Part shown: positions 36,128 through 45,088 of the stretch, piece after piece
Layout: every line of letters begins with the position of its first letter
Position numbering within the stretch: position 1 is the first letter of the stretch
Origin: Actinomyces respiraculi
GTDB lineage: Bacteria; Actinomycetota; Actinomycetes; Actinomycetales; Actinomycetaceae
Assembly: GCF_014595995.2 (NCBI RefSeq)
Contig: NZ_CP063989.1
Span: 1,054,001 to 1,118,000 of the forward strand
Length of the DNA stretch: 64,000 nucleotides
Direction of reading: 5' to 3'
Notes under the pieces: model-generated
What the model was told of the DNA's origin: nothing
The model's input: only the letters and a program-made list of their open reading frames with translations
Database searches by the model: none
Made by a program: the position numbers and the translations under genes

Positions 36128-37149
36128 GCGGTGGCGTCCTTCGGGGATTCGGACGGGGACTCCTTCGGGCGGCGGCGCGGGCCGATGACGATGGCCGTGC
36201 CCGCCAGGGTGATGGCGATGGCGAGCCACTGCAGCGACGATGGCCATAACCCCAGCCCCAGGCCTGCGGTCTCGACAGCGACCAGTGGACTGACTGCCAG
36301 GCCCAGCAGACTCACCGGGTGGGCGCCTATCTCCGCCAACAGGCGGTGCTGGATGAGGTAGACGGGAAGGTAGACGAGCAGACCGAGCGCGGCGAGCACG
36401 GCGAGCGTCGTCGGCGTGAGCCGGGCACCGCGCAGCAGGTCGGTGAACGCCCACACGGCTAGGGGAGCTAGGCCCCAGGCGTAGATCGGGGTGATGACCG
36501 GGGCCATGGGCCCCTGATAGCCGCGGGTGAGGGCGGCGAATGCCACGGTGTAGACGCTCATGAGGAGCACCGCCCCCACGGCCAGCAGGGTGCCGAGGAC
36601 ACTGCTGGCGCCGACCTCGTGCACCCCCTGGGACCCGGCGAGCAGGAAGAACGCGCCACCGACCACGGCGACGAGCGTGCCCAGGGCCTTGGCCCGGCCC
36701 GGGGCGCTGCGTCGGCGCAGGCTGACCAGCACGAGCACCCACAGGGGACCGGTGGACACGATGAGGGCGGGCAGGAGCGTGCCGCTGACCTGCACAGCCA
36801 CGGTGGACAGGGCGGTGTAACCGCTCACCCCGGCGATCGACAGCGCTGCTGCCTGCCAGTGGCGCAGCGGACGGGCGCCCGTGTGCTGCTGGCTGTCGTG
36901 GGCATGGGACTCGGTCCGGCGGTGGTTGACGGTCAACAGCCCCAGTGCCACCACCGTGAAGCCCACCCGGCCGGCGGATACGATGGCCGTGCTCGTGCCG
37001 TCCAGGGCTACGCGTACAGCCAGCCACGTGAGCGACTGGAGGACGACGAGCGTGGTTGCCAGAAGGCACAGCCGCGCAGTCGCGGCGCCGGGCAGCCGGC
37101 GCGGGCGGCGAGCGCCATGAGAAGTATCCTGTGCAAGCGTCGTGTTCAT
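36124..37149 (-). CDS. EamA/DMT-family transporter
   Basis: A 341-residue membrane protein of the drug/metabolite transporter superfamily, with about ten hydrophobic segments in two EamA repeats (about 25-170 and 185-325). It starts at ATG 37149, overlapping the stop of a 48-codon gene, and ends overlapping the next oxidoreductase. Its place in a sugar operon suggests export of a metabolite or product, which is inference. Confidence 0.82.
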   Translation of the reverse strand: MNTTLAQDTSHGARRPRRLPGAATARLCLLATTLVVLQSLTWLAVRVALDGTSTAIVSAGRVGFTVVALGLLTVNHRRTESHAHDSQQHTGARPLRHWQAAALSIAGVSGYTALSTVAVQVSGTLLPALIVSTGPLWVLVLVSLRRRSAPGRAKALGTLVAVVGGAFFLLAGSQGVHEVGASSVLGTLLAVGAVLLMSVYTVAFAALTRGYQGPMAPVITPIYAWGLAPLAVWAFTDLLRGARLTPTTLAVLAALGLLVYLPVYLIQHRLLAEIGAHPVSLLGLAVSPLVAVETAGLGLGLWPSSLQWLAIAITLAGTAIVIGPRRRPKESPSESPKDATA

Positions 37150-37292
37150 GGTGCCTCAGGTGGTGGGATGACTCTGTGCAGGCCTCCGGGGCCAATGACC
37201 GGAAGGTCGGCGCCCGGATAGAGGTCGAAAATCGCCGACACGCCCCCCGCCATGACACTGACCTCGATCCCGGGGAAGACGAACGAGGTCAT
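37146..37292 (-). CDS. 48-residue protein, coupled at both ends, unknown
   Basis: ATG at 37292 overlaps the stop of the oxidoreductase at 37289 by 4 nt, and its TGA (37146-37148) overlaps the ATG of the EamA gene by 4 nt. Codons have the high third-position GC of the operon. The product starts MTSFVFPGIEVSVMAGG and ends VIPPPEAP; it has no membrane helix, signal or known motif. Perfect coupling on both sides argues that it is translated. It might be a small binding protein or only a coupling ORF. Confidence 0.6.
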   Translation of the reverse strand: MTSFVFPGIEVSVMAGGVSAIFDLYPGADLPVIGPGGLHRVIPPPEAP

Positions 37293-38458
37293 GACATTCT
37301 CGTTTGGCGGTCAGCAAGGGCGGACAGGTTTCGGTTGCCGAGGATGTCGAGACGTGCGGCTTCCCCGACAGCGACCACCTGACGTGCGTCGGATGATGAG
37401 GTGCGGGGTGTTCCGCCGTGAATGGTCTGATAGAAGTCGTCGAGGATTCGCTCGTCTGAGCCGTCGTGCCCCGACGTCGTTCCGTGGTCCATTCCGATGG
37501 GAATCTCAATATCGGCTTGTGCGTCGTATCCGGGCCTTCTCTTGTTCCAGATGCGGACGGAGCCTCCGTTGCTCGTGTCGCCGAAGTTCTCCAGACGTCC
37601 TTCATCTCCGATGATGCAGTAGTTTCTCCAGTAGTCCGGTGTGAAGTGGCACTGGCTGTATGATCCGATGATGCCGTTGGCGCACACAAGGTTGATGAAT
37701 GACACGTCCTCCACGTCCATTGCCGGGTTGAGGTTCGTCTGGCTATGCGGTGGCCAGTTCCTGATGTCATTCTTGACCTCAGGCGTTGATGCGGAGGGCT
37801 GACGCAGGTGGCCGTACTGGTAGACGCGATTTGCTCCGATGGCCTGGACCGACGTGTATGTCGTGCCGAGAATGTAGGCCATGGCGTCGAGGTCGTGTGA
37901 GGCCTTGTGGATGAGCAGGCCCCCAGTCCTGCTGGACTCACAGTGCCAGTCCTTGAAGAAGTAATCTCCTCCCCGTCCGATGAAATGACGGATCATGAAT
38001 GCCTGAGGGTGGCCAATGAGGCCGTCATCGATGGCGGTCTTGATGGTCTCAACGATCGGCATGAACCGCATGTTGTGCCCAACGTACAGGGTCCTACCGC
38101 ATTGTGACGCGTATGTGATGAGGCGGTCCGCGTCAGCGACGGTCGTCGCGATCGGCTTCTCAATGAAGACGTGTTTTCCCGCACCGAGTGCCGCCATGGC
38201 AATGGTGGCGTGGGTCCAGTCAGGAGTGAGCACAAGAACGGCGTCGACGTCAGGTGACGTCACGGCCTCGGTGTAGTCGGTAAATGTCTGGAGGTGCGGG
38301 CTGGAGGCTGTGGCAGCGGCGAGGAGAGACGGGTCCGAGTCTGCAACAACAGTGAGCGTGAAGTGTTGCGGCAGTGAGGCAAGGACGTCATGGAGAATGC
38401 TGAAGCGCATTCCAGCCCCAATGGCGGCGAGTCGGATTGGTGTCGGCATTGCCTTCAT
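37289..38458 (-). CDS. Gfo/Idh/MocA-family oxidoreductase
   Basis: A 389-residue NAD(P)-dependent sugar or polyol oxidoreductase. The Rossmann domain (1 to about 125) opens RLAAIGAGMRF, and the conserved substrate/cofactor motif is GKHVFIEKPIAT. The C-terminal alpha/beta domain has RHFIGRGGDYFFKDWH and HKASHDLDAMAYI, the latter with the usual catalytic His/Asp region. It closely resembles the C-terminal half of the ROK fusion and the split gene. It lies 18 bp after the MalG-type permease. Inositol, levoglucosan or keto-glycoside substrates are possible; none is proved. Confidence 0.9.
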   Translation of the reverse strand: MKAMPTPIRLAAIGAGMRFSILHDVLASLPQHFTLTVVADSDPSLLAAATASSPHLQTFTDYTEAVTSPDVDAVLVLTPDWTHATIAMAALGAGKHVFIEKPIATTVADADRLITYASQCGRTLYVGHNMRFMPIVETIKTAIDDGLIGHPQAFMIRHFIGRGGDYFFKDWHCESSRTGGLLIHKASHDLDAMAYILGTTYTSVQAIGANRVYQYGHLRQPSASTPEVKNDIRNWPPHSQTNLNPAMDVEDVSFINLVCANGIIGSYSQCHFTPDYWRNYCIIGDEGRLENFGDTSNGGSVRIWNKRRPGYDAQADIEIPIGMDHGTTSGHDGSDERILDDFYQTIHGGTPRTSSSDARQVVAVGEAARLDILGNRNLSALADRQTRMS

Positions 38459-38476
38459 GTCTCTCCTCGCCGCTTC

Positions 38477-39343
38477 TCAGCCCTTGACCCCGGAGGAGGC
38501 CAGGCCCTCGATGACGCGCTTCTGCATGGTGAAGAACAGCAGGAAGATCGGCGCCATCGCCATCGTCGAGGCCGCCATCATGAGGGTGTAGTCGGTCGAG
38601 TGCTCGCCCGCCAGGGTCGCGATGCCCACGCTCAGCGGCATGTTCTCCTCGCGGCTGGTCACGATGAGCGGCCACAGCAGGTCGTTCCAGGACCACAGGA
38701 CCGTGGTGATCGTGACGGCGAAGAGGCTGGGGCGCACAAGCGGCAGCATGATCCTCCAGAAGATCTGCCACTGGTTGGCGCCGTCCAGACGCGCCGCCTC
38801 CTCCATCTCGTTGGGCAGGCCCATGAAGGCCTGACGCATGAGGAAGGTGGCGAAGGCGGAGAACAGACCGGGGGCGATGATTCCCCACGGCGTCTCCAGC
38901 AGACCCATGTCACGCACGATCCGGTACTGGCCAATGAGGTAGGACTGGCCGGGCACCATGAGGATGAGCAGCAGCGCCCCGAAGATGGGCCCGCGTCCGC
39001 GGAAGGGCATCCGGGCGAAGGCGTAGCCGGCCATCGAGGCCAGTACCAGCTGCCCGGCCGTGCGCGCCACCGTGATGAGCACGGAGGTGCCGAACTGCCG
39101 GAGGAACGGCAGCTTGGTGAAGACCTCTGTGTAGTTCTCCCAGTGCAGCGTGTCCGGGATGAGGGTCGGGGGCACACTGCGCACCTGGGCGTCCGTGGCC
39201 ACGCTCATGAGGAGCTGGTACACGAAGGGGAAGACCATGACGAGCCCGCCGGCAAACAGCACGAGGTGCACGAGCCAGTAGCGCCGCTGGGTGCGCAGCA
39301 CACGACTCAGGGAGATGCGGGAAGTCCTGCTGCGCTCAGACAT
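38477..39343 (-). CDS. Carbohydrate ABC transporter permease (MalG type)
   Basis: A 288-residue inner-membrane permease with six predicted helices. The EAA loop that contacts the ATPase is EMEEAARLDGANQWQIFWRI (near 180-199). The N-terminal basic segment precedes the first helix near residue 22. The start at 39343 overlaps the previous permease by 8 nt, so the two are coupled and form a heterodimeric pore. Confidence 0.93.
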   Translation of the reverse strand: MSERSRTSRISLSRVLRTQRRYWLVHLVLFAGGLVMVFPFVYQLLMSVATDAQVRSVPPTLIPDTLHWENYTEVFTKLPFLRQFGTSVLITVARTAGQLVLASMAGYAFARMPFRGRGPIFGALLLILMVPGQSYLIGQYRIVRDMGLLETPWGIIAPGLFSAFATFLMRQAFMGLPNEMEEAARLDGANQWQIFWRIMLPLVRPSLFAVTITTVLWSWNDLLWPLIVTSREENMPLSVGIATLAGEHSTDYTLMMAASTMAMAPIFLLFFTMQKRVIEGLASSGVKG

Positions 39344-40292
39344 AGTGGACCCACTTCTTCTGGCCGACGAACTGGACGAGGGTCACGACGGCAACGAACA
39401 GGAGGATGACGACGGCGACGGCCGCGCCCTGGCCCTGCGCCGAGTTCTGGAAGGCCTGCCGGTAGAACAGGGCCACCAGGGAACGCGTGTGCGGCTCCGC
39501 GGGGTTGCCGCGGCCGATCATCGCGTACAGGGCGTCGAAGAGCTGGAAGCCGCCGATCGTCGTCATGATGGTGAGGAAGAAGATCTGCGGGCTCAGCAGC
39601 GGCACCGTGATCGACAGGAACTGGCGCCATCCTGAGGCCCCGTCAATGGAAGCGGCCTCGTAGAGCTCGCGCGGAATCGCCTTGAGCCCGGAGGACAGGA
39701 TGATGACATTGAAGCCGATGGAGGCCCACACCCCGAACACGGCGACGGCTAGTAGCGCCCAGCCGGGCGTGACGAGCCAGTAGGGCGGGCTGTCGATGCC
39801 GAAGCTCTTGAGCAGCTGGTTGAGCAGGCCGAAGTCGCCGTTGAACACGATCTTCCACACCTGGGCCACGGCCATGGGCATGGCCAGGTAGGGCATGAAG
39901 TACATCGAGCGGTACAGGCCCTTGAGACGCAGACCCGGCAGCTCGATCATCGCGGCGATGGCCAGCGACAACGGGATACCCAGCAGCACGAGCACCGTGT
40001 AGATGAGCGTGTTGCGGATTGCTGAGGGCAGGTCAGCGGAGGTCAGCAGGTCGGTGTAGTTCTCGGCGCCGACGAAGGTCGGGTTGCCGCCGAAGGCGTT
40101 GGAGCGCTGAGTCGAGACGATGAGGTTGGTGATGATCGGCCAGTAGTAGAAGACCGCCACGCCGAGCATGAGCGGGCCGATGAACAGCACCGGCCACGCC
40201 CCGACCCGGGAGGGGCCGCGTCCCGGCCCCTCCCGGTGGGCTCGGCCACCCCCACCGGCCGAGGCGGCCGTGATGGAGGTGGCTGCCATCAC
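39336..40292 (-). CDS. Carbohydrate ABC transporter permease (MalF type)
   Basis: A 318-residue partner permease. After a Gly/Arg-rich cytoplasmic N-terminus come six hydrophobic segments and the EAA loop ELYEAASIDGASGWRQFLSI (near 214-233). ATG 40292 overlaps the stop of the solute-binding protein by 4 nt. No ATPase gene is in the operon; a shared MsmK/MsiK-type ATPase elsewhere in the genome would be needed (family knowledge). Confidence 0.93.
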   Translation of the reverse strand: MMAATSITAASAGGGGRAHREGPGRGPSRVGAWPVLFIGPLMLGVAVFYYWPIITNLIVSTQRSNAFGGNPTFVGAENYTDLLTSADLPSAIRNTLIYTVLVLLGIPLSLAIAAMIELPGLRLKGLYRSMYFMPYLAMPMAVAQVWKIVFNGDFGLLNQLLKSFGIDSPPYWLVTPGWALLAVAVFGVWASIGFNVIILSSGLKAIPRELYEAASIDGASGWRQFLSITVPLLSPQIFFLTIMTTIGGFQLFDALYAMIGRGNPAEPHTRSLVALFYRQAFQNSAQGQGAAVAVVILLFVAVVTLVQFVGQKKWVHYV

Positions 40293-41590
40293 GCCTCCTC
40301 AGCCAGGGCCTCGTTCATGAAGGCCGCGAGTTCGGTGGCTGCCGTCGTCACGTCGGTCTCACCGGCGAAGGCGGGGTTGAGGTAGTCCGCCTCCTTGTCG
40401 GCCCAGACGCTCGTGTTCTTCGACACGGGGTAGGCAACCGAGTACTTCTCCGCGGCATCGACGAAGATCTGGCAGCTCCAGTCCGGGTAGGCGTCGATCC
40501 ACGGCTGTTGCGTGCCCGTGAAGGCGGGGATGGCGGTGCCGTTCTTGCCCTCGACCTCCTGGGAGGCCTGGGAGGCCATGTGGATGGCCAGGGCCTTGGC
40601 GGCCGCCGGGTTCTTCGACTGGGAGGAGGTGGTCCAGGCCAGGCCGTGGATGACGGTGGCCTGCTTTGCCTTGGACGGCATGTCGATGACGTCGACGTCG
40701 GTGACCTCGCCGGAGAAGGACTCGACGATCTCCGGGCAGGTCCAGTCGCCGGCCCAGAACATGGCGGACTTGCCGTTGTTGAACATGTCGAGCGGCTTGG
40801 TGTCGGTGACGACGGTGGGCGGGGCGACGGAGCCGTCGGCGATCCACTCGGCCCAGCACGTGAGGCCCTCGATGGACTTGGGGTCGTCGAAGCCGGACTT
40901 GCCGTCCTTGATGATGAAGCCGCCGGCCTGGAGCATCGTGTTGTAGTAGGTGCCCTGGCCGTCGCCGTTAACGGTGGTGGCGCAGCCCCAGATGCCCTGG
41001 TCCTTGCCCCAGTCGCTGATGGCCTTGGCCTTGGCGTGGAAGTCCTCCCACGTCCAGCCGGCCGTCGGCAGCTCGACGCCGGCGGCCTCGAAGATCTTCT
41101 TGTTGTAGAACACGCCGATGGTGTCGTAGTCCTTCGGGATGCCGTAGTGGGTGCCGTCGTAGGTGTAGAGGTCCACCAGCGAGGCCGGGTAGCTGTCCCA
41201 GGGGACCTCGCCGTCGACGGGGGCGAGCATGCCGTTGGAGGCGTAGAGCTGGATGTTGGGGCCGTTCATCCACAGGACGTCGGGCATGGTGTTACCCTCG
41301 GCCTGGGTGCGCAGCTTGGTCCAGTAGTCGTTGTACACGGTGAGGTTGGTCGTCACCGTGATGTTCGGGTACTTCTCCTTGAAGGAGGCGATATTGGCCT
41401 CCACCGTGGGGGTCTGGTTCTTGTCCCAGTAGGCGAGGGTGAGTTCGGCTTCGGTGTCCGCGGTGATCATCTCGTCGGTTCCGGTTCCGGATCCGGAGCC
41501 AGATGAGGAGCCGCCGCCACACGCGGCCAGGGTGGCGGCGACGGCGATCATCGCCGTGCCGGTGAGGAAGTGTCTCCGGTTGAGGGACAT
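40289..41590 (-). CDS. Extracellular sugar-binding lipoprotein (ABC transporter)
   Basis: A 433-residue family-1 solute-binding protein. The N-terminus MSLNRRHFLTGTAMIAVAAT has a twin-arginine motif, followed by the lipobox LAAC with Cys near residue 24, so it is probably Tat-exported and lipid-anchored. A Gly/Ser/Thr linker precedes the mature fold, which has typical segments such as YPNITVTTNLTVYNDYW and DVLWMNGPN. The ligand is probably an oligosaccharide or glycoside. Its gene lies 43 bp after the regulator-oxidoreductase gene. Confidence 0.92.
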   Translation of the reverse strand: MSLNRRHFLTGTAMIAVAATLAACGGGSSSGSGSGTGTDEMITADTEAELTLAYWDKNQTPTVEANIASFKEKYPNITVTTNLTVYNDYWTKLRTQAEGNTMPDVLWMNGPNIQLYASNGMLAPVDGEVPWDSYPASLVDLYTYDGTHYGIPKDYDTIGVFYNKKIFEAAGVELPTAGWTWEDFHAKAKAISDWGKDQGIWGCATTVNGDGQGTYYNTMLQAGGFIIKDGKSGFDDPKSIEGLTCWAEWIADGSVAPPTVVTDTKPLDMFNNGKSAMFWAGDWTCPEIVESFSGEVTDVDVIDMPSKAKQATVIHGLAWTTSSQSKNPAAAKALAIHMASQASQEVEGKNGTAIPAFTGTQQPWIDAYPDWSCQIFVDAAEKYSVAYPVSKNTSVWADKEADYLNPAFAGETDVTTAATELAAFMNEALAEEA

Positions 41591-41633
41591 GGTGTTTCTC
41601 CTTGGGTGGGAAGAGGTGCGAGCCGCCTTTGGC

Positions 41634-43961
41634 TCACACCCGGTTCTGGTTGTGGGTGAAGTAGGTGACGAGCTCGGGGTCGAGCTCGGGGACGGAACGG
41701 GGGGTGGAGCCGTCGCGCAGGGACTCGGCGGCCTGGATACCGGCAGCCACCGCGTACCAGGCGCCCAGCGGGGAGGTGTCGGTGACGATCCCGTGGCGCA
41801 CGAAGCTGACGAACTCGGTGATGGTGAGCACGTCGGCGTCGCCGTGACCGCCGGCGTCGCCCAGGATCGGGAAGGTCTCGTCGCCCTCGGCCCGGTAGTC
41901 GGAGCGACGGTTCCACAGGCGGATGACGCCGCCCTCGCCGTCGCCGAAGTTCTCGATGCGGCCCTCGGTGCCGATGACGGTGTAGTTGCGCCAGTAGTCG
42001 GGTGTGTAGTGGCACTGCTGGTAGGAGGCGTGGACCCCCGAGCTCATGCGCATGAGGACCATGGACAGGTCCTCGACGTCGATGACGGGGTTGAGGTCGG
42101 TCTGCTCCAGCGGGGGCCAGTTGTTCTCGTCGAACCAGTCACCCATGAGCCGGTCGGAGTTGTCCCTGCGGTCGGTGACCTTGTCGTAGACGGTGAGCCC
42201 GCCCATGGCGACAACCTCGGTGGTGTGGGCGTCCGCGAGCCAGTGCATGACGTCGATATCGTGGGCGGCCTTCTGCAGCAGCAGGGTGTTGGAGTGGTGG
42301 CGGTCGGCGTGCCAGTCCTTGAAGTAGTAGTCGCCGCCATGACCGACGAAGTGGCGGCACCAGATGGCCTTGACCTCGCCGATCCGCCCGGCGCGGATGA
42401 GGTCACGCATGGTGCGCACGACGTTCATGTGGCGCATGTTGTGCCCGACGTACAGGCGCGTGCCCGTGCGATAGGCGGTCTCCAAGATGCCAGTGGCGGC
42501 GTCGAGGTCGGTGGCCAGGGGCTTCTCAAGGTAGACGGGCACGCCCGCCTCCAGCAGCGCGCAGGTGATGTCGGCGTGGGTGTCGTCCGGGGTGGTGACG
42601 AAGGCGACGTCGATGCCGGTGGCGATGAGCTCCTCGATGGTGGAGGTGATGACGACATCCTCGCTCTCGCGCCCCAGGCGTGAGCGCACGCGCTCGGCGA
42701 CGAGGGGGTGGGGGTCACAGACGGCGACGATGCGGCCGTTGTTCTGCGGCAGCTCCGCGGCCAGGGTGAAGCTGGACCGGGCTCCAACTCCCACGACACC
42801 GACGCGCAGTGTCCGGGTGGTGACCTGGTGGTTGGTGGACATGGTGGAGTGCTGTCCTTTCTCGAGCCTGGACTGAATGACTGAGGTGCCCGTAAGGGTC
42901 ACGGGACGGGGGCGGGTGGAGCCGGTCAGGGCCTGGTCGGCGGTGGCGAGGGCGCGGTGGAGGGCTCCGACGACGCTGGCCGCCCAGCCGAGCTCGCTGA
43001 CCTCCGCGGCGAAGGAGGGCGAGGAGGGGGTTTTGAGGGAACTGAGCGCCTGCAGGACCTGACAGACGGCAGTCCGGGAGGACTCAGGAGGTGTGGACAG
43101 GACGATGGCGTCGGGGTCGACGACGGCGCCGACGCTGGCGATGGTCAGGGCTACGCGTGAGATCCAGGCATCGTTCACGCGCGTGTGCTCATCCAGGCGC
43201 AGGTCGAGGAAGTCGGCGATCTCGCCGGCGTTGAACTCATGCCCGCGGTGGATGGCGCCACCCAGGACGAGGCCGGTGTGCAGGCCGCGCAGCTGGACGA
43301 AGAGCAGGTCCCCGTGGGGGCGGATGCGCCCATCCTGACGGCGGGAGTGGAACTCGCCGAGAGCGGCGGCGTTGATGTCGTTGTCCACGACCGTGGGCAC
43401 GCCCAGTTCCTCGCGCAGGCGCTGGGCGAGGGGGAATCCGCTCCAGGCGGGGGAGAGGTCGGCCCGCAGGATGGTGCCGTCCTCGCTGACTCGGCCGGTG
43501 GTGGAGACGCCGACGGCACGCAGCGGCCCGTGGTCGCCCAACATGGCGATCAGGTGGCGCACGGCGGTGATGACGGCTGTCAGGCGCTCGTCGGCGGCGG
43601 CGTTGGGCAGGGGGACGAGGTGTGCGGCCAGGATGTGGCAGCGCATGTCGGCGGCGACGATGAGGCCGGAGGGTGGCAGGAGGTCGAGGCCGACGACGAA
43701 GCCGGCGTCCTGGCGCAGGTCCCAGGTGCTGGCGGGGCGTCCGACGCCCTGGTCCTCGGGCTCGGACTCGGAGGTGACGCCGGCGGCGGCGAACTCGGAG
43801 AGGATCTCGGTGACTGTGGGGCGGGAGTAGCCGGTGGCGCCGGCCAGTGCGCTGACGGTGACGGGCGCGCTCGCGCGCAGTGCGGCGAGGACGGCGTCGG
43901 CCTTGTCCGACCTGTCCTTAGGACGGCGACTGCGGAGGGGACCGCTGCGCTGCTTGCTCAT
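41634..43961 (-). CDS. ROK-family regulator fused in frame to a Gfo/Idh/MocA oxidoreductase
   Basis: A 775-codon open frame with two parts. Residues 1-373 are a ROK regulator: a winged helix (ASAPVTVSALAGATGYSRPT, about 32-51) and a sugar-kinase-like domain with VVDNDINAAALGE but without the CxCGxxGC zinc motif. Residues from Met374 (ATG at 42842) are a 402-residue oxidoreductase (VGVVGVGARSSF, VYLEKPLATDL, RHFVGHGGDYYFKDWH). AAAGGA lies about 10 nt before that ATG, so separate translation of the second part is likely even if read-through also yields a fusion. The first start is ATG 43961; an upstream in-frame start at 44018 is possible. Confidence 0.82.
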   Translation of the reverse strand: MSKQRSGPLRSRRPKDRSDKADAVLAALRASAPVTVSALAGATGYSRPTVTEILSEFAAAGVTSESEPEDQGVGRPASTWDLRQDAGFVVGLDLLPPSGLIVAADMRCHILAAHLVPLPNAAADERLTAVITAVRHLIAMLGDHGPLRAVGVSTTGRVSEDGTILRADLSPAWSGFPLAQRLREELGVPTVVDNDINAAALGEFHSRRQDGRIRPHGDLLFVQLRGLHTGLVLGGAIHRGHEFNAGEIADFLDLRLDEHTRVNDAWISRVALTIASVGAVVDPDAIVLSTPPESSRTAVCQVLQALSSLKTPSSPSFAAEVSELGWAASVVGALHRALATADQALTGSTRPRPVTLTGTSVIQSRLEKGQHSTMSTNHQVTTRTLRVGVVGVGARSSFTLAAELPQNNGRIVAVCDPHPLVAERVRSRLGRESEDVVITSTIEELIATGIDVAFVTTPDDTHADITCALLEAGVPVYLEKPLATDLDAATGILETAYRTGTRLYVGHNMRHMNVVRTMRDLIRAGRIGEVKAIWCRHFVGHGGDYYFKDWHADRHHSNTLLLQKAAHDIDVMHWLADAHTTEVVAMGGLTVYDKVTDRRDNSDRLMGDWFDENNWPPLEQTDLNPVIDVEDLSMVLMRMSSGVHASYQQCHYTPDYWRNYTVIGTEGRIENFGDGEGGVIRLWNRRSDYRAEGDETFPILGDAGGHGDADVLTITEFVSFVRHGIVTDTSPLGAWYAVAAGIQAAESLRDGSTPRSVPELDPELVTYFTHNQNRV

Positions 43962-44021
43962 CCTTGAGCCTTTCTCGTGGTCGCGCTGGGTGGCGCAGGT
44001 CACGAAGTTGAGGTGCAAGAG

Positions 44022-44049
44022 AGTTTAGCAATATTCCTTCGTAATGCAA
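44022..44049 (-). promoter_or_regulatory. Probable promoter of the sugar operon
   Basis: On the minus strand TTGCAT and TAAACT are separated by 16 bp, about 60 bp before the regulator start. The intervening AT-rich sequence has an imperfect GCAAT/AATGC dyad that could be an operator for the ROK protein. Confidence 0.5.
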
Positions 44050-44140
44050 CGGGGGTAGGTGAGGGAGATCACTGCCCCCGGGTGAGGCCCGAGTCAGGCC
44101 CGAGAGCCGGGCCTGGGCCCAGCCACGAGTCAGGCCTGAA

Positions 44141-45055
44141 TCAGGCCCCGAGCTCGTGGTCGCGCGCCACCGTCGCCCTGACACCCTCGATGACTGCGTT
44201 GGAGAACCCGGCCCGCTCCATGGCCACCAGCCCGGCGACCGTCGTGCCGCCCGGCGAGCACACGGCGTCCACCAGGTCCGTCGGCGTGCGGCCGTCCTCG
44301 GCCCCTGCGTCCGCCTGCACGGTCAGTGCCGAGCCGAGCACCGCCTGGGTCACGATGTCCACCGCCTGCGCCTTGGGGATGCCCGCCAGGACCCCCGCCC
44401 GGGCCAGGGCCTCAATGAAGGTGAAGACGAAGGCGGGAGAGGAGCCCGCCAGCCCCACGAAGGCCGAGAAGTCCTTCTCCGCGATCCGGGCGGTGCGTCC
44501 CACCGCAGCCATGAGCCCCTCGACGAGGGCCAGGTCCTCCTCGCTCGCCCGCGAACTCGCCGCCAGCGCCGTCATCGACGCCCCCACGGCCGCCGCCACG
44601 TTCGGCATCGCCCGCACCACGCGCGCACCCTCGGGCAGCATCTCCTCCAGACGGGCAAGGGTCAGGCCCGCCGCCAGGGACACGACCAGCGCACGGCGCT
44701 CGGCCAGCTCCTCACGCAGCTGCTCGAACACCACCGGCACGATGGTCGGCTTGACCCCCAGGACCACGACGTCGCTGGCGTGCACGAGGTCCTGGGCCTG
44801 CGCCACATGCTCGACCCCCTGCCCGGCCAGCTCCCCCGCCAGGGCGGCGGCCGAGCCGTGCGGGCTCGTCACCAGCAGGCGGGCGGCGCCCTGGCCCTGG
44901 GTCAGGCCCGCGGCCACCGCCCCGCGCACGATCGCGCCCGCCATGTTGCCCGCGCCGATGAATCCGATGGTCGTGCCGGGTGGCACTGCCGGACAGGGGC
45001 GGTCCTGCCGCACTGACTGGGCCTGCTGCGTCGCATGGGCTGCCTGAGAGGTCAT
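44141..45055 (-). CDS. proC: Pyrroline-5-carboxylate reductase
   Basis: A 304-residue enzyme performing the last step of proline synthesis with NAD(P)H. The nucleotide loop is IGFIGAGNMAGAIV (about 30-43) and the family signature region is SPGGTTVAGLVAMERAG near the C-terminus. MPNVAAAVGASMTAL and AGSSPAFVF are conserved core segments. About 28 Ala/Gln-rich residues precede the fold. The ATG at 45055 has TAGCCT 7 nt upstream and no ribosome site, so it is probably leaderless. Confidence 0.95.
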   Translation of the reverse strand: MTSQAAHATQQAQSVRQDRPCPAVPPGTTIGFIGAGNMAGAIVRGAVAAGLTQGQGAARLLVTSPHGSAAALAGELAGQGVEHVAQAQDLVHASDVVVLGVKPTIVPVVFEQLREELAERRALVVSLAAGLTLARLEEMLPEGARVVRAMPNVAAAVGASMTALAASSRASEEDLALVEGLMAAVGRTARIAEKDFSAFVGLAGSSPAFVFTFIEALARAGVLAGIPKAQAVDIVTQAVLGSALTVQADAGAEDGRTPTDLVDAVCSPGGTTVAGLVAMERAGFSNAVIEGVRATVARDHELGA

Positions 45056-45088
45056 GGCCGCCAGGCTACCGGCCGCTATCCTCCCCGC
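45056..45088. promoter_or_regulatory. Compact divergent promoter for proC and the PfkB gene
   Basis: The 33-bp spacer holds TAGCCT on the minus strand (45063-45068), 7 nt from the proC ATG, and TATCCT on the plus strand (45077-45082), 6 nt from the GTG at 45089. Both fit TANNNT -10 elements of leaderless transcripts. Confidence 0.55.
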
